Shown here one piece after another: positions 16,023-24,763 of a stretch of 64,000 nucleotides of DNA. The stretch is from Nonomuraea sediminis. GTDB taxonomy: Bacteria; Actinomycetota; Actinomycetes; Streptosporangiales; Streptosporangiaceae. Under the pieces are notes generated by a model. The model made no database searches. It was not told where the DNA came from and saw nothing but the letters and a program-made list of their open reading frames with translations. The stretch's first letter is position 1, and each line of letters begins with the position of its first letter. Made by a program: the position numbers and the translations under genes. The DNA lies in NCBI RefSeq assembly GCF_018531495.1, contig NZ_JAHDTI010000003.1:310001-374000 (forward strand), read 5' to 3'.

Positions 16023-17342
16023 TTATGCGGCGAAGTCCTGGCCTGATCTGGTCGGGAACGAGGCCTGGAAGTCGTCGGCGGGGTGTTCGATGGCGGTGAG
16101 CTGGACCAGGTCGCGACGGAAGAGCATCGACAGGGTCCAGTCCGCCAGGACGCGGGCCTTGTGGTTGAAGGTGGGCACCCAGGCCAGGTGGTAGGCCCGG
16201 TGCGCCAGCCAGCCGAGGACCCCCGTGAGCTTGAGGCGGTAGACCTGGGCGACGCCCTGGTGGTGGCCGAGCCCGGCGACCGAGCCGAGGTAGGCGTGCC
16301 GGTAGGGCTTGAGCGCGCGGCCGCGGACGTAGGCGGCGAGGTTGCGGCTGAGCAGCTTGGCCTGCCGCACCGCGTGCTGGGCGTTGGGCGCGGTGAACTC
16401 GCCCGGCCTGGTCAGGTCGGGCACGGCCGCGCCGTCGCCGGCCGCGAAGGCGTCGGCGACGCCCTCCACGGTCAGGTACTCGGTGGCCTTGATCCGCCCG
16501 ACGCGGTCGAGGGGCAGGCCGCTGGCCGCGTTGAGCGGGTTGGGCCGCCCGCCCGCAGCCCAGACCAGGGTCCCCGCGTCGATGACGGTGCCGTCGTCGA
16601 GCGTGGCCCTGCCCTCTTCGGCCGAGACGAGCCGGCTGTTGAGGCGCACAGCGACGCCGCGCTTGGTGAGGGCCTTGGCGGTCCAGGCGCCGAGGTCCTC
16701 GTGGAGCTCGGGCAGGATCCGGCCGGTGGCCTCCACCAGCGTCCAGCCGAGCTCGTCGCGCGCGATCGACGGGTGGTAGCGCAGCGCGTCGTCGGCCAGG
16801 CCCTGCATCTCGGCCAGCGCCTCGACGCCCGAGAACCCGCCGCCGACCACGACGAACGTCAGCGCCCTGCGGCGGACGTCCGGGTCGTCGGTCGAGGCCG
16901 CCGCCGCGAGCTGTCCGAGCACGTGGTTGCGCAGGTGGACGGCCTCGCCCACGGTCTTGAAGCCCACCGCGTGCTCGGCCAGGCCGGGAATCGGCAGCGC
17001 ACGGAGGATCGAGCCCGCCGCCATCACCACGATGTCGTAGGCCAGGGTCCGCGCGGGCCCCTGCACCGGCTGGAACTCGGCCACCCGCTCGTTGTGGTCG
17101 ATCCGCGTCACCCGCCCGGCCAGCACCTGGACACCCTTGAGCACCCGGCTGAGCGGGGCGACCACGTGGCGCGGTTCGATCGCGCCGCCCACGGCCTCGG
17201 CAAGGAATGGCTGGTAGGTCATGTAGCCGCGGGGGTCGACCACGGTGACGCTCACCTCGCCTGAACGGATGAGCTTGCGCAGCCCCAGCGCGGTGTACAT
17301 GCCGACATATCCGCCACCGACGATCAGGATGTGCTTCCTCAT
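16023..17342 (-). CDS. type II NADH dehydrogenase-like FAD oxidoreductase
   Basis: A protein of 439 residues from ATG 17342 with AAAGGAG upstream. It has an N-terminal Rossmann motif (ILIVGGGYVG), a second nucleotide-binding motif (FVVVGGGFSGVEALAEM), and an FAD-contact motif near the C-terminal third (ADAFAAGDGAAVPD). The last 60 residues include an amphipathic/hydrophobic stretch typical of membrane-associated NDH-2. It would transfer electrons from NADH to quinone without proton pumping. A TetR gene lies just upstream on the same strand. A carotenoid- or sulfide-quinone reductase-like role is an alternative. Confidence 0.85.
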   Translation of the reverse strand: MRKHILIVGGGYVGMYTALGLRKLIRSGEVSVTVVDPRGYMTYQPFLAEAVGGAIEPRHVVAPLSRVLKGVQVLAGRVTRIDHNERVAEFQPVQGPARTLAYDIVVMAAGSILRALPIPGLAEHAVGFKTVGEAVHLRNHVLGQLAAAASTDDPDVRRRALTFVVVGGGFSGVEALAEMQGLADDALRYHPSIARDELGWTLVEATGRILPELHEDLGAWTAKALTKRGVAVRLNSRLVSAEEGRATLDDGTVIDAGTLVWAAGGRPNPLNAASGLPLDRVGRIKATEYLTVEGVADAFAAGDGAAVPDLTRPGEFTAPNAQHAVRQAKLLSRNLAAYVRGRALKPYRHAYLGSVAGLGHHQGVAQVYRLKLTGVLGWLAHRAYHLAWVPTFNHKARVLADWTLSMLFRRDLVQLTAIEHPADDFQASFPTRSGQDFAA

Positions 17343-17407
17343 GGTCCCGTCTCCTTTCGGGTTCTTCACCACAAGGACGGAACAGACCCGGCATTCGTGA
17401 CAGTGAT

Positions 17408-17956
17408 CTACCTCACACGAAGCCCGTCGAGGGCGAGCTCCAGGAGCCGGTCCACGTCGACCTCGCTGTCGGGACTGCACTCGGCGATCCAGGAGACCGC
17501 GCTGACCAGCTTGATCAGGTCGTCGACGGTCATGTCCGCCCTGAACGCCCCCGCGTCCTGCGCCCGTTCGAGCAGGTCGTGGCCCATCGTCCGGAGCGAC
17601 TCGCAGGAGTCCTTGAGCTCGTCGCTGCCACCTTGGATGCCGACCAGGTACTCGCGCGCCAGCCCCCGGTACCGCGCGGTGTGGTGGATCCACCCGCGCA
17701 CCCACGCGAGCAGCGCCTCCTCCGGCGCGACCGTCTCCCGCAGCTCGCGCGCCCGCGCCTCCAGGTCCTGCTGCCCCTGGTCGAGTACGGCCTGCACGAG
17801 CGCCCGCCGGGTCGGGAAGTGCCGGTAGAGGGTGCCGATGCCGACCCCGGCCGTCCTGGCGATGTCCTCCAGCGACGCCTCGGTCCCATCGCGGTGGAAC
17901 GCCTGGCTCGCCACCTCCACCAGCCGCAGGTAATTGCGCCGGGCGTCGGCACGCAT
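17408..17956 (-). CDS. TetR-family regulator
   Basis: A protein of 182 residues from ATG 17956 (GGGAGG, 7-base spacing). I rejected the longer upstream frame because it would cross the operator region. The N-terminal HTH reads ASLEDIARTAGVGIGTLYRHFPTRRAL. The C-terminal ligand domain (AWVRGWIHHTARYRGLAREY) resembles SbtR-type TetR proteins. It is divergent from a DHA2 exporter across 90 bp holding two palindromes, so it probably represses itself and the pump. The NDH-2-like gene lies 65 bp downstream and may be co-transcribed. Confidence 0.88.
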   Translation of the reverse strand: MRADARRNYLRLVEVASQAFHRDGTEASLEDIARTAGVGIGTLYRHFPTRRALVQAVLDQGQQDLEARARELRETVAPEEALLAWVRGWIHHTARYRGLAREYLVGIQGGSDELKDSCESLRTMGHDLLERAQDAGAFRADMTVDDLIKLVSAVSWIAECSPDSEVDVDRLLELALDGLRVR

Positions 17957-17976
17957 GAGTGACCTCCCTTGCAAAC

Positions 17977-18014
17977 CGGAGGCACCCTCCGTATATTCAC
18001 CGGAGGAGGCCTCC
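17977..18014. promoter_or_regulatory. two GGAGG/CCTCC palindromes between TetR and DHA2 pump
   Basis: CGGAGG-CAC-CCTCCG (17977-17991) and GGAGGCCTCC (18005-18014) share half-sites. They are about two helical turns apart centre to centre, with TATATT between them. They are likely binding sites for the adjacent TetR protein. Confidence 0.6.
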
Positions 18015-18046
18015 ACTTACTGTCTCGACTCTATCTCTGGACTGCC

Positions 18047-19438
18047 ATGCAGACGACTGTCCGGACATCCGAGCGGTCCTGGGCGACCCTCGGTGTCCTG
18101 GTTACCTCGCAGCTCATGCTCATGATCGATGGAACGATCGTCAATATCGCGCTCCCCCGCATCGGCGCGGAGCTCCACATGTCCCGTACCGACCTGTCGT
18201 GGGTGATCAACACCTACATCCTGGCCTTCGGCGGATTGCTGGTGCTGGGCGGGCGCGCCGGCGACATCCTCGGCCGCCGCCGGGTCTTCGTCGCCGGGAT
18301 CACCCTGTTCACCCTCGCCTCGCTGGTCGGCGGGCTGGCCCCGACGGCCGGGATACTGCTGGCCGCGCGGGTCGTGCAGGGTGTGGGCGCCGCGCTCAGC
18401 GGGCCGGGCACCCTGGCGTTGATCACCGGCAACTTCGCCGAGGGAGAGCCCCGCAACCGGGCTCTGGCCGTACTGACCGCCGTGACCAGCGGAGGCTCGG
18501 CGATCGGGCTGACCCTGGGCGGCGTGCTCACCGACTCGGCGTCGTGGCGGTGGGTGATGTTCATCAACGTGCCCATCGGCGTGGCCGTCATGCTGCTGAC
18601 CCCGCGTTTCGTGCGGGAGAGCGAGCGGCATCCCGGCCGGTTCGACCTGCCGGGCGCGCTGACCTCCACGCTCGGCATGACCTCGCTCGTGTACGGGCTC
18701 ATCAGGGTCTCCTCGGCCGGCTGGTCCGACGGGCAGGCGCTGGGCGCCTTCGCGGCCGGGGTGGTGCTGCTGGCCGTGTTCGGCTGGGTGGAGACCAGGG
18801 CCGAGCAGCCTGTCATGCCGCTGCGGCTGCTGGCGGACCCCGGCCGGCTGGGGGCCTACGTCAACATGCTGCTCGTCCCGGCCGCGGGCATCAGCATGTT
18901 CTTCTTCATGGGCCAGTACCTGGAGGACGTGCTCGGCTACGGCTCGCTGGCCACGGGCCTGGCGTTCCTGCCGCTGGCCGGGGCGCTGCTCGTCGCCTCG
19001 CAACTGGCGCCGCGGCTGATGAGCAGGTACGCCCCCAAGCCCGTCGCGCTCGGCGGCATCGCGGTGATCACGGTCGGCCTGGCCTGGCTCACCCAGGTGG
19101 ACACCGGCACCTCCTATATCGGCGGGATCCTCGGGCCGATGTTCCTGTTCGGGTTCGGCGCCGGGTTCACGTTCATGCCGCTGACGTCGATCATCCTGTC
19201 CGGGGTGGCGCCGAGCGAGGCGGGGGCCGCCTCGGGGCTGATGCAGGCATTCCAGCAGACCGGCGGGTCGCTGGGCCTGGCGATCCTGGTCACGGTGTTC
19301 GGCTCGGTCACCGCGCACACCACGCTGCGCGGCACGGCCGCCCTGGCCCAGGGCATCAGCGCCGCCGTCACGGCCACGGCCGTCTTCACCGCCGTCGCGA
19401 TCGTGATCACTCTGGCGGTACGGCAGCGCCGTACCTGA
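18047..19438 (+). CDS. DHA2-family (EmrB/QacA) MFS drug exporter
   Basis: A protein of 463 residues from ATG 18047. The longer frame to 17969 would run through the operators and was not used. About 14 transmembrane helices are visible. MFS motifs are DGTIVNIALPRIG in helix 1, GGRAGDILGRRR after helix 2, and WRWVMFINVPIG, the DHA2 hallmark. It probably exports hydrophobic compounds by proton antiport, under control of the divergent TetR. Its last 32 bases overlap the end of the convergent MHS transporter gene. Confidence 0.9.
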   Translation: MQTTVRTSERSWATLGVLVTSQLMLMIDGTIVNIALPRIGAELHMSRTDLSWVINTYILAFGGLLVLGGRAGDILGRRRVFVAGITLFTLASLVGGLAPTAGILLAARVVQGVGAALSGPGTLALITGNFAEGEPRNRALAVLTAVTSGGSAIGLTLGGVLTDSASWRWVMFINVPIGVAVMLLTPRFVRESERHPGRFDLPGALTSTLGMTSLVYGLIRVSSAGWSDGQALGAFAAGVVLLAVFGWVETRAEQPVMPLRLLADPGRLGAYVNMLLVPAAGISMFFFMGQYLEDVLGYGSLATGLAFLPLAGALLVASQLAPRLMSRYAPKPVALGGIAVITVGLAWLTQVDTGTSYIGGILGPMFLFGFGAGFTFMPLTSIILSGVAPSEAGAASGLMQAFQQTGGSLGLAILVTVFGSVTAHTTLRGTAALAQGISAAVTATAVFTAVAIVITLAVRQRRT

Positions 19439-20699
19439 AGCTCTGGAGGTTCTCCTCGGCGGTCTCGGGGAGGGCGAGCAGGCACAGCAGGCTCAGCACC
19501 GCCATCGCCGAGACGTAGATCCCGACGGAGAACACTCCCAGGGCGGTGGCCTGCAGCCAGGTGGCGACCAGCGGCGGCACCGCGCCGCCGAGCACGCCGC
19601 CGAGGCTGTAGGCCACCGAGGCGCCGGTGTAGCGGTACTCGGTCCTGAACAGCTCGGGCAGGTAGGCGCCCATCGGGCCGAAGATCAGGCCCATCAGCGC
19701 GAGCGCGACCGCCAGCGACAGCCCGACCAGGACCGTCGACCTGGTCTCCATCAGCGGGAACATCACCAGGCCCCACGCGATCGCGACCGCCGTCCCGGTC
19801 AGGAGCACCCGCCGCCTGCCGAGGCGGTCGGAGACCAGGGCGGAGACCACGATGCCCGCGGCCATGAAGAGCACGCCGATCATGGTCAGGCCGAGCATCG
19901 TGGTCTTCGGGATCTTCAGCGTGGCCGTGCCGTACGACAGGCAGTAGGTCGTGGCCGTGTAGAAGAGCGTGTAGGTGACGGTCATCGCGCCCGCGCCGAG
20001 CAGGACACGGCGCCGCTGGTGGCGCATCAGTCCGGCGAACGGGACCCGGGCGATGCGGCGCTGGTCCATGGCGGCCTGGAAGACCGGCGTCTCGGAGATC
20101 CGCAGCCTGACGTACAGGCCGATGAGCACCAGCAGCAGGCTGGCCACGAACGGCAGCCGCCAGCCCCACCCGGCGAACTGCCGGTCGGTGAGCGTCGCGC
20201 CCAGGATCAGGAACAGCCCGTTGGCCGCGATGAACCCGACCGGGGGGCCGAGCTGCGGGAACATGGCGTACCTGCCGCGCCTGCCCGGCGGCGCGTGCTC
20301 GGTGGCCAGCAGCGCGGCGCCGCCCCACTCCCCGCCCAGGCCGAAGCCCTGGGTGAACCGGAGCAGCACCAGCAGTACCGGCGCGGCCACGCCGATGGCC
20401 GCGTACCCGGGCAGCAGCCCGATCGCGACCGTCGACAGGCCCATCACCAGCAGCGAGGCCACCAGCATGGACTTGCGGCCGATCCGGTCGCCCCAGTGTC
20501 CGAACACCGCCGACCCGAGCGGCCTGGAGACGAACGCCACCGCGAACGTGGAGAACGCCGCGAGCCGTCCCGCCAGCGGGTCGAGCTGGGGGAAGAACGC
20601 GGTGTTGAGCACCAGCGCGGCGGCCGTGCCGTAGATGTAGAAGTCGTAGAACTCGATAGCCGTGCCGACCAGGCCGGCCACCGCGATCCTGGTGTTCAC
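19407..20699 (-). CDS. MHS-family MFS metabolite:proton symporter
   Basis: A protein of 430 residues from GTG 20699, whose GTGA overlaps the SbcC stop. Twelve transmembrane helices. The N-terminal GLVGTAIEFYDFYIYGTAAAL, FGHWGDRIGRKSML and the LLRFTQGFGLGGEWGGA motif identify the metabolite:H+ symporter (ShiA/ProP-like) group. It probably imports a small organic acid or osmolyte. The 4-bp overlap makes its translation depend on sbcC, an odd pairing with no obvious logic. The C-terminus overlaps the convergent DHA2 gene by 32 bp. Confidence 0.9.
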   Translation of the reverse strand: MNTRIAVAGLVGTAIEFYDFYIYGTAAALVLNTAFFPQLDPLAGRLAAFSTFAVAFVSRPLGSAVFGHWGDRIGRKSMLVASLLVMGLSTVAIGLLPGYAAIGVAAPVLLVLLRFTQGFGLGGEWGGAALLATEHAPPGRRGRYAMFPQLGPPVGFIAANGLFLILGATLTDRQFAGWGWRLPFVASLLLVLIGLYVRLRISETPVFQAAMDQRRIARVPFAGLMRHQRRRVLLGAGAMTVTYTLFYTATTYCLSYGTATLKIPKTTMLGLTMIGVLFMAAGIVVSALVSDRLGRRRVLLTGTAVAIAWGLVMFPLMETRSTVLVGLSLAVALALMGLIFGPMGAYLPELFRTEYRYTGASVAYSLGGVLGGAVPPLVATWLQATALGVFSVGIYVSAMAVLSLLCLLALPETAEENLQSFRYGAAVPPE

Positions 20700-23600
20700 G
20701 TGATCGTGGAGCCCGTCCGGGTCTTGGTCACCCTCAGCTGGGCGGTGATCCTGCTGCGCAGCTCCGCGACGTGGCTGACGATGCCGACCGCCCGGCCGCC
20801 GTCGCGCAGCCCGTCGAGGATGTCCAGGACGCCGTCCAGGGTGTCCTCGTCGAGCGTGCCGAAGCCCTCGTCGACGAAGAGCGTGCCGAGCTCGGCGCCG
20901 CCCGCCTCGGCGGTGACCACGTCGGCCAGGCCCAGGGCCAGCGCCAGCGAGGTGATGAACGACTCGCCGCCCGACAGCGTGGCCGGGTCGCGGTCGACCC
21001 CGGTCCACCCGTCGGAGATCCGCAGCCCGAGCCCGCCTCCCGAACGGCCGCGGGCGCCCGCGGTCTTGCGCAGGTCGTGCTGGAGCAGGTAGCGGCCGGC
21101 GGACATGTGGTCGAGCCGGTCGTTGGCGGCGTCCACGACCTGGCGCAGCCGCTCGCCCAGCACGAACGACGACAGGCTCATGCTCCACTGGTTGTCGGTG
21201 GAGGTGCCGCTGGCCAGCGCCGCCATCCGCTCGGCCAGGCGGTGGCGCTCGGCGGCGGGCTCCCACCGTGCCAGGCACGCCTGGAGTTCCTCCGTCAGCT
21301 GGCGCAGGCGGCGCAGCCTCGACTCGGCCTGGTCCCGTTCCGAGGCCAGGGCGGTGTGCTCCTGCTCGGCCCGGTCGCGTTCGGCCTCGAGTCCCGCCAG
21401 GTCCGCTCTGGGCTGCTCGGCTGCCGCCGTCAGCTCGGGATCCTCGAGCGTCGCGGTGACGGCGGCGTGCTGCGCGTCGAGGCTGCGCAGCAGCTCGGCC
21501 TTCCGCTCCCGCTCAGCTCTTGGACGCGCGGCCGCCTGGGCGTCCCTCGGGTCGTCGAAACCCGCCTCCTCGGCGGCCTGCCGTGCGGCCTGCTGCGCCT
21601 TCTCGTGCTCGCTTTCCGCCTGCTCGGCGGCCCGGACCGCCTCCAGCGCCTCCCGCAGCAGCTCGGCCTCGTCGGTCAGCCTCGACAGCCGAGCGGCCAG
21701 CGTCCGGTCGTCACCGCGCGCGCTGTCGAGCCGCGCCGTCAGCCTCCCGACGTCCCCGCTCAGCTCCTCCTGCCTGGTACGGCCGGCGGCCAGCCGCGCG
21801 GTGACGCGCCGCAGCCCCTCCTCCAGCGCAGCCCGCTCCCGCGTCAGCCGCCCGACCTCCGCGGCGAGCCCGGCCTCCCGGCCCGCCGACTCCCGCAGCC
21901 CGGCCACCTCCCGCTCGGCCACCCCCAGCACGGTGGTGCCGTCGCCATCCGTGGTGCCGTCGCCATCCGTGGTGCCGTCGCCATCCGTGGTGGCAAGCAG
22001 AGGACGCAGGCGCCCGACGAGACGCGACCGCTCCGACCGCAGGTGCTCCTGATGCGTACGCGTCGCCGCCATGGCCTCGGCGACCTCGCGACCCAGATCC
22101 GCCACCCGCTGCCACTCCGCCTCGACCCGGTCGACCTCGGCGCTCAACGCCCGCTCCCGCTCGGCCACCACCCGCAACCGCCGAAGCTCCTCCTCAGCCG
22201 CCCACACCAACTCCTCGACGGCCTCCTGGGAAACCTCTCCCCCGGCCCGCACCACGGCCGCCAACCGCGCCCCCAACACCTCCAGCCGCGCACCGGCCGC
22301 ATCCGTCTCCTGGAGCCCGGCCGCGCCCACCGAGCCGCCCTGCGCATGGGACTCCGCTTCAAGCGTCGGCCCCGGCTCAGGGGACTGCCCGTCGAGGGGC
22401 GATCCCAGCTCAGAGAACTGCACGTCGAGGGACGATCCCGGCTCGCGGGGCTCCGTGATGGCGAGCGGGCGGGAGCCCAGGAGGGTTGTCACGGTGATCG
22501 GGGGCGATGCGAGGGTCTCCCGGGTGGTGGCCAGGCGGGATTCCAGTGTGGCCAGGTGGCGTTCGCCCGACTCGCGTTCCGCGACCGCCGCCTCGTGGGA
22601 ACGCTCGGCGGACTGCTCGTCCTCGGGCGACGGGGTGCTGGGAGCGGGCGCTGCCAGGTGCGGGTGGTCGGGCGAACCGCACACGGCGCACGGCTCCCCG
22701 TCGGCCAGTCCTCGCGCCAGCTCGGCGGCCATGCCGTCGATGCGGGCCTGGCGCAGGTCGAGCCAGCGTTCGCGGAGCGCCTGGGCTCGGTCGACGAGCT
22801 CCGTGTGCGCGTGCCTCGCGGTCGCCAGCTCGGCGGTGAGGGCGTCGCGGCGCCGTACCGCGTCGAGAATGACGTGCGCGCCGTCGAGAGTCGCCGCCAC
22901 GGACGGGATGGCCGCCGCCTCGTCCCGCGTAGCGGCCAGGCGATCCCGCGCCCCGGCCAGCCGATCGGGCAGCTCGGCCGCCGCCGCGGCCACGCCTGCC
23001 TCGCGCTCCTCCAGCCCGGCCGCCGTCGCGGCCAGCCGTACCAGCTCCTCCTCGACCCGGACCAGGTCCGCCGCGGCCTCCAGCAACGACTCGGCCGCGG
23101 GGATCCGCGCCGCGTCCACCCGCGCCTGGGCGAGCTCACCGTCGGCGGCCTCGACCAGCTCAGGCAGTACGGCCAGCCGCCGCGTCACCGTGGCCTCCTG
23201 GGCGACGAGCCCGGTGAGCTCCTCCTCGACCCTGCCCAGGTCGCGACGGACCACCGACAGCCGGGCCTCCTCGGTCAGCAGCTCGGACAGCCGCGCCACC
23301 TCGCCCTGCCTGTCGCGCTCCATCCCCGCCAGCCGCTCCACCAGCCCCGCCTCGAACCCCCGCACGGCCGCACGCCCGGCATGGGCGGCCCGCAGGGCCT
23401 CACCCTCGGCGGTCCGGGAAGCCCCGGCGTCTCGGGCAGGTAGGAGAGGGCGGGCCCGGGCCACCGCGTCGGTGGCCAGGGTGCGGGCCTTGGCGTAGGT
23501 CTCGGCCCGGTGGTTCGCGGCGTTGATCAGCGGGAGTACGCGGTCCGCCCTCGTGGCCTCGTCGAGGATCGCCTCGAGGTCGGCCCGCTCGTCGGCGCGT

Positions 23601-24763
23601 TCGTCGAGGGTACGGCGCAGGGTGAGCGCCTCAGCGTGGCGGCGTTGCCGTTCGGCCAGCGCCGCGGCCTGCTCGTAGCGGGTCCTGACGGCCCGCAGCG
23701 CGAGCTCCCCCGCCGAGAAGCGCTCGCTCGTACGCGCGACGACGCCCTCCACCCTGGCGGCGAGCCACCCCGCCCACCCCAGCGGATCCACCTCGACATC
23801 CGGAACCACCACGACCGCAGCAGCGGGCTCGGAGCCTTCCGCCCGGAGGTCCCCGGGGCCGGAGACGCGGTGGTCATAGTCGCGCGCTTCGAAGAGCGTG
23901 GGATCAGCGGTGGAGGCGGGACCACCCATGGCGGGGCTTGCTGCCGGCGGTCGCACATCCGCGGCGGCAGGGCTCAGGGACGAGGGAGGCCCGGACGTGG
24001 CGGTCCAGGACGGAGCCGCACCGTGGTCACCCGCGACGGAAGACGACGGGTGGTCGTGCATGTCCGGGGTGGCGGGATCGTCGGGGATCGTGTGGGGGCC
24101 GGCGGCTTCTTGGAGGCGTTGGAGGGCGTAGTCGACCTCCTGCCTGAGGGTCTGGTGGTCGCGCCAGGTCTGTTTGCGGTGCTCCGCCAGCCACGTCTCC
24201 GCCTGGGTGAAGGCTTTGACGGTGAAGAGGCGTTCCAGGAGTTTGCGGCGGTCGTCGCCGTCCGCGCGCAGGAACTTGGCGAAGTCGCCCTGCGGCAGCA
24301 TCGCCACCTGGCAGAACTGGTCGGCGTTCATGCCGAGCAGCCCGCCGATGAGGTCGCCCGCCTCGTCGGCCCGGGTGGTGAGGCCGTGCCAGGTGTCGCC
24401 GAGGCGTTCCTCGACGATGACCTTGGCCTTCTCCTCGGTGAACCCCGAGCCGCGCAGCTTGGGGCGCTGCCAGGCGGGCGAGCGCCGGATGCGGAACAGA
24501 CGGCCGCGGATGGTGACCTCCAGGGTCACCGACGGCCCCGTGCCCGCGGGAGCGTGGTCGCAGCGCAGCGTGCGGGCACTGTTGCGCTGGCCGGGCACCT
24601 GGCCGTAGAGGGCGAAGCAGAGTGCGTCGAGGATCGTGGTCTTGCCCGCGCCCGTCGGACCGTGGATGAGGAAGAGTCCGGCCTCCGCCAGCGAGTCGAA
24701 GTCGACCGTTTCCGAGCCCGGGAAGGACCCGAACGCCGTCAGCGAGAGCCGGTGCGGCCGCAT
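20696..24763 (-). CDS. sbcC: exonuclease subunit SbcC with low-complexity insertions
   Basis: A protein of 1355 residues. Walker A (GPTGAGKTT) lies near residue 35, a Q-loop segment (CQVAMLPQGDFAKFL) follows, and the zinc hook CAVCGSPDH lies near residues 691-696. The C-terminal head has the signature LSGGESFITSLALALGL and Walker B FVDEGFGTLDE. With SbcD it forms the Mre11-Rad50-type nuclease that opens hairpins and resects DNA ends. It is longer than usual SbcC (about 1000-1100) because of disordered insertions at about 220-330 and 780-830, plus a TTDGDG triplication. The ATG abuts the SbcD stop, and its own stop overlaps the MHS transporter start. Confidence 0.95.
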   Translation of the reverse strand: MRPHRLSLTAFGSFPGSETVDFDSLAEAGLFLIHGPTGAGKTTILDALCFALYGQVPGQRNSARTLRCDHAPAGTGPSVTLEVTIRGRLFRIRRSPAWQRPKLRGSGFTEEKAKVIVEERLGDTWHGLTTRADEAGDLIGGLLGMNADQFCQVAMLPQGDFAKFLRADGDDRRKLLERLFTVKAFTQAETWLAEHRKQTWRDHQTLRQEVDYALQRLQEAAGPHTIPDDPATPDMHDHPSSSVAGDHGAAPSWTATSGPPSSLSPAAADVRPPAASPAMGGPASTADPTLFEARDYDHRVSGPGDLRAEGSEPAAAVVVVPDVEVDPLGWAGWLAARVEGVVARTSERFSAGELALRAVRTRYEQAAALAERQRRHAEALTLRRTLDERADERADLEAILDEATRADRVLPLINAANHRAETYAKARTLATDAVARARPLLPARDAGASRTAEGEALRAAHAGRAAVRGFEAGLVERLAGMERDRQGEVARLSELLTEEARLSVVRRDLGRVEEELTGLVAQEATVTRRLAVLPELVEAADGELAQARVDAARIPAAESLLEAAADLVRVEEELVRLAATAAGLEEREAGVAAAAAELPDRLAGARDRLAATRDEAAAIPSVAATLDGAHVILDAVRRRDALTAELATARHAHTELVDRAQALRERWLDLRQARIDGMAAELARGLADGEPCAVCGSPDHPHLAAPAPSTPSPEDEQSAERSHEAAVAERESGERHLATLESRLATTRETLASPPITVTTLLGSRPLAITEPREPGSSLDVQFSELGSPLDGQSPEPGPTLEAESHAQGGSVGAAGLQETDAAGARLEVLGARLAAVVRAGGEVSQEAVEELVWAAEEELRRLRVVAERERALSAEVDRVEAEWQRVADLGREVAEAMAATRTHQEHLRSERSRLVGRLRPLLATTDGDGTTDGDGTTDGDGTTVLGVAEREVAGLRESAGREAGLAAEVGRLTRERAALEEGLRRVTARLAAGRTRQEELSGDVGRLTARLDSARGDDRTLAARLSRLTDEAELLREALEAVRAAEQAESEHEKAQQAARQAAEEAGFDDPRDAQAAARPRAERERKAELLRSLDAQHAAVTATLEDPELTAAAEQPRADLAGLEAERDRAEQEHTALASERDQAESRLRRLRQLTEELQACLARWEPAAERHRLAERMAALASGTSTDNQWSMSLSSFVLGERLRQVVDAANDRLDHMSAGRYLLQHDLRKTAGARGRSGGGLGLRISDGWTGVDRDPATLSGGESFITSLALALGLADVVTAEAGGAELGTLFVDEGFGTLDEDTLDGVLDILDGLRDGGRAVGIVSHVAELRSRITAQLRVTKTRTGSTIT
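21935..21988. repeat. three 18-bp tandem repeats in sbcC
   Basis: Three copies of GGTGCCGTCGCCATCCGT encode TTDGDG three times in the second coiled-coil arm. The copies look identical, so copy number is probably variable. Confidence 0.85.

Noticed and set aside
20771..23443. 890-codon open frame antisense to sbcC
   Set aside because: High-GC shadow frame rich in Arg/Gly/Gln with no domains. sbcC on the other strand has all expected motifs.
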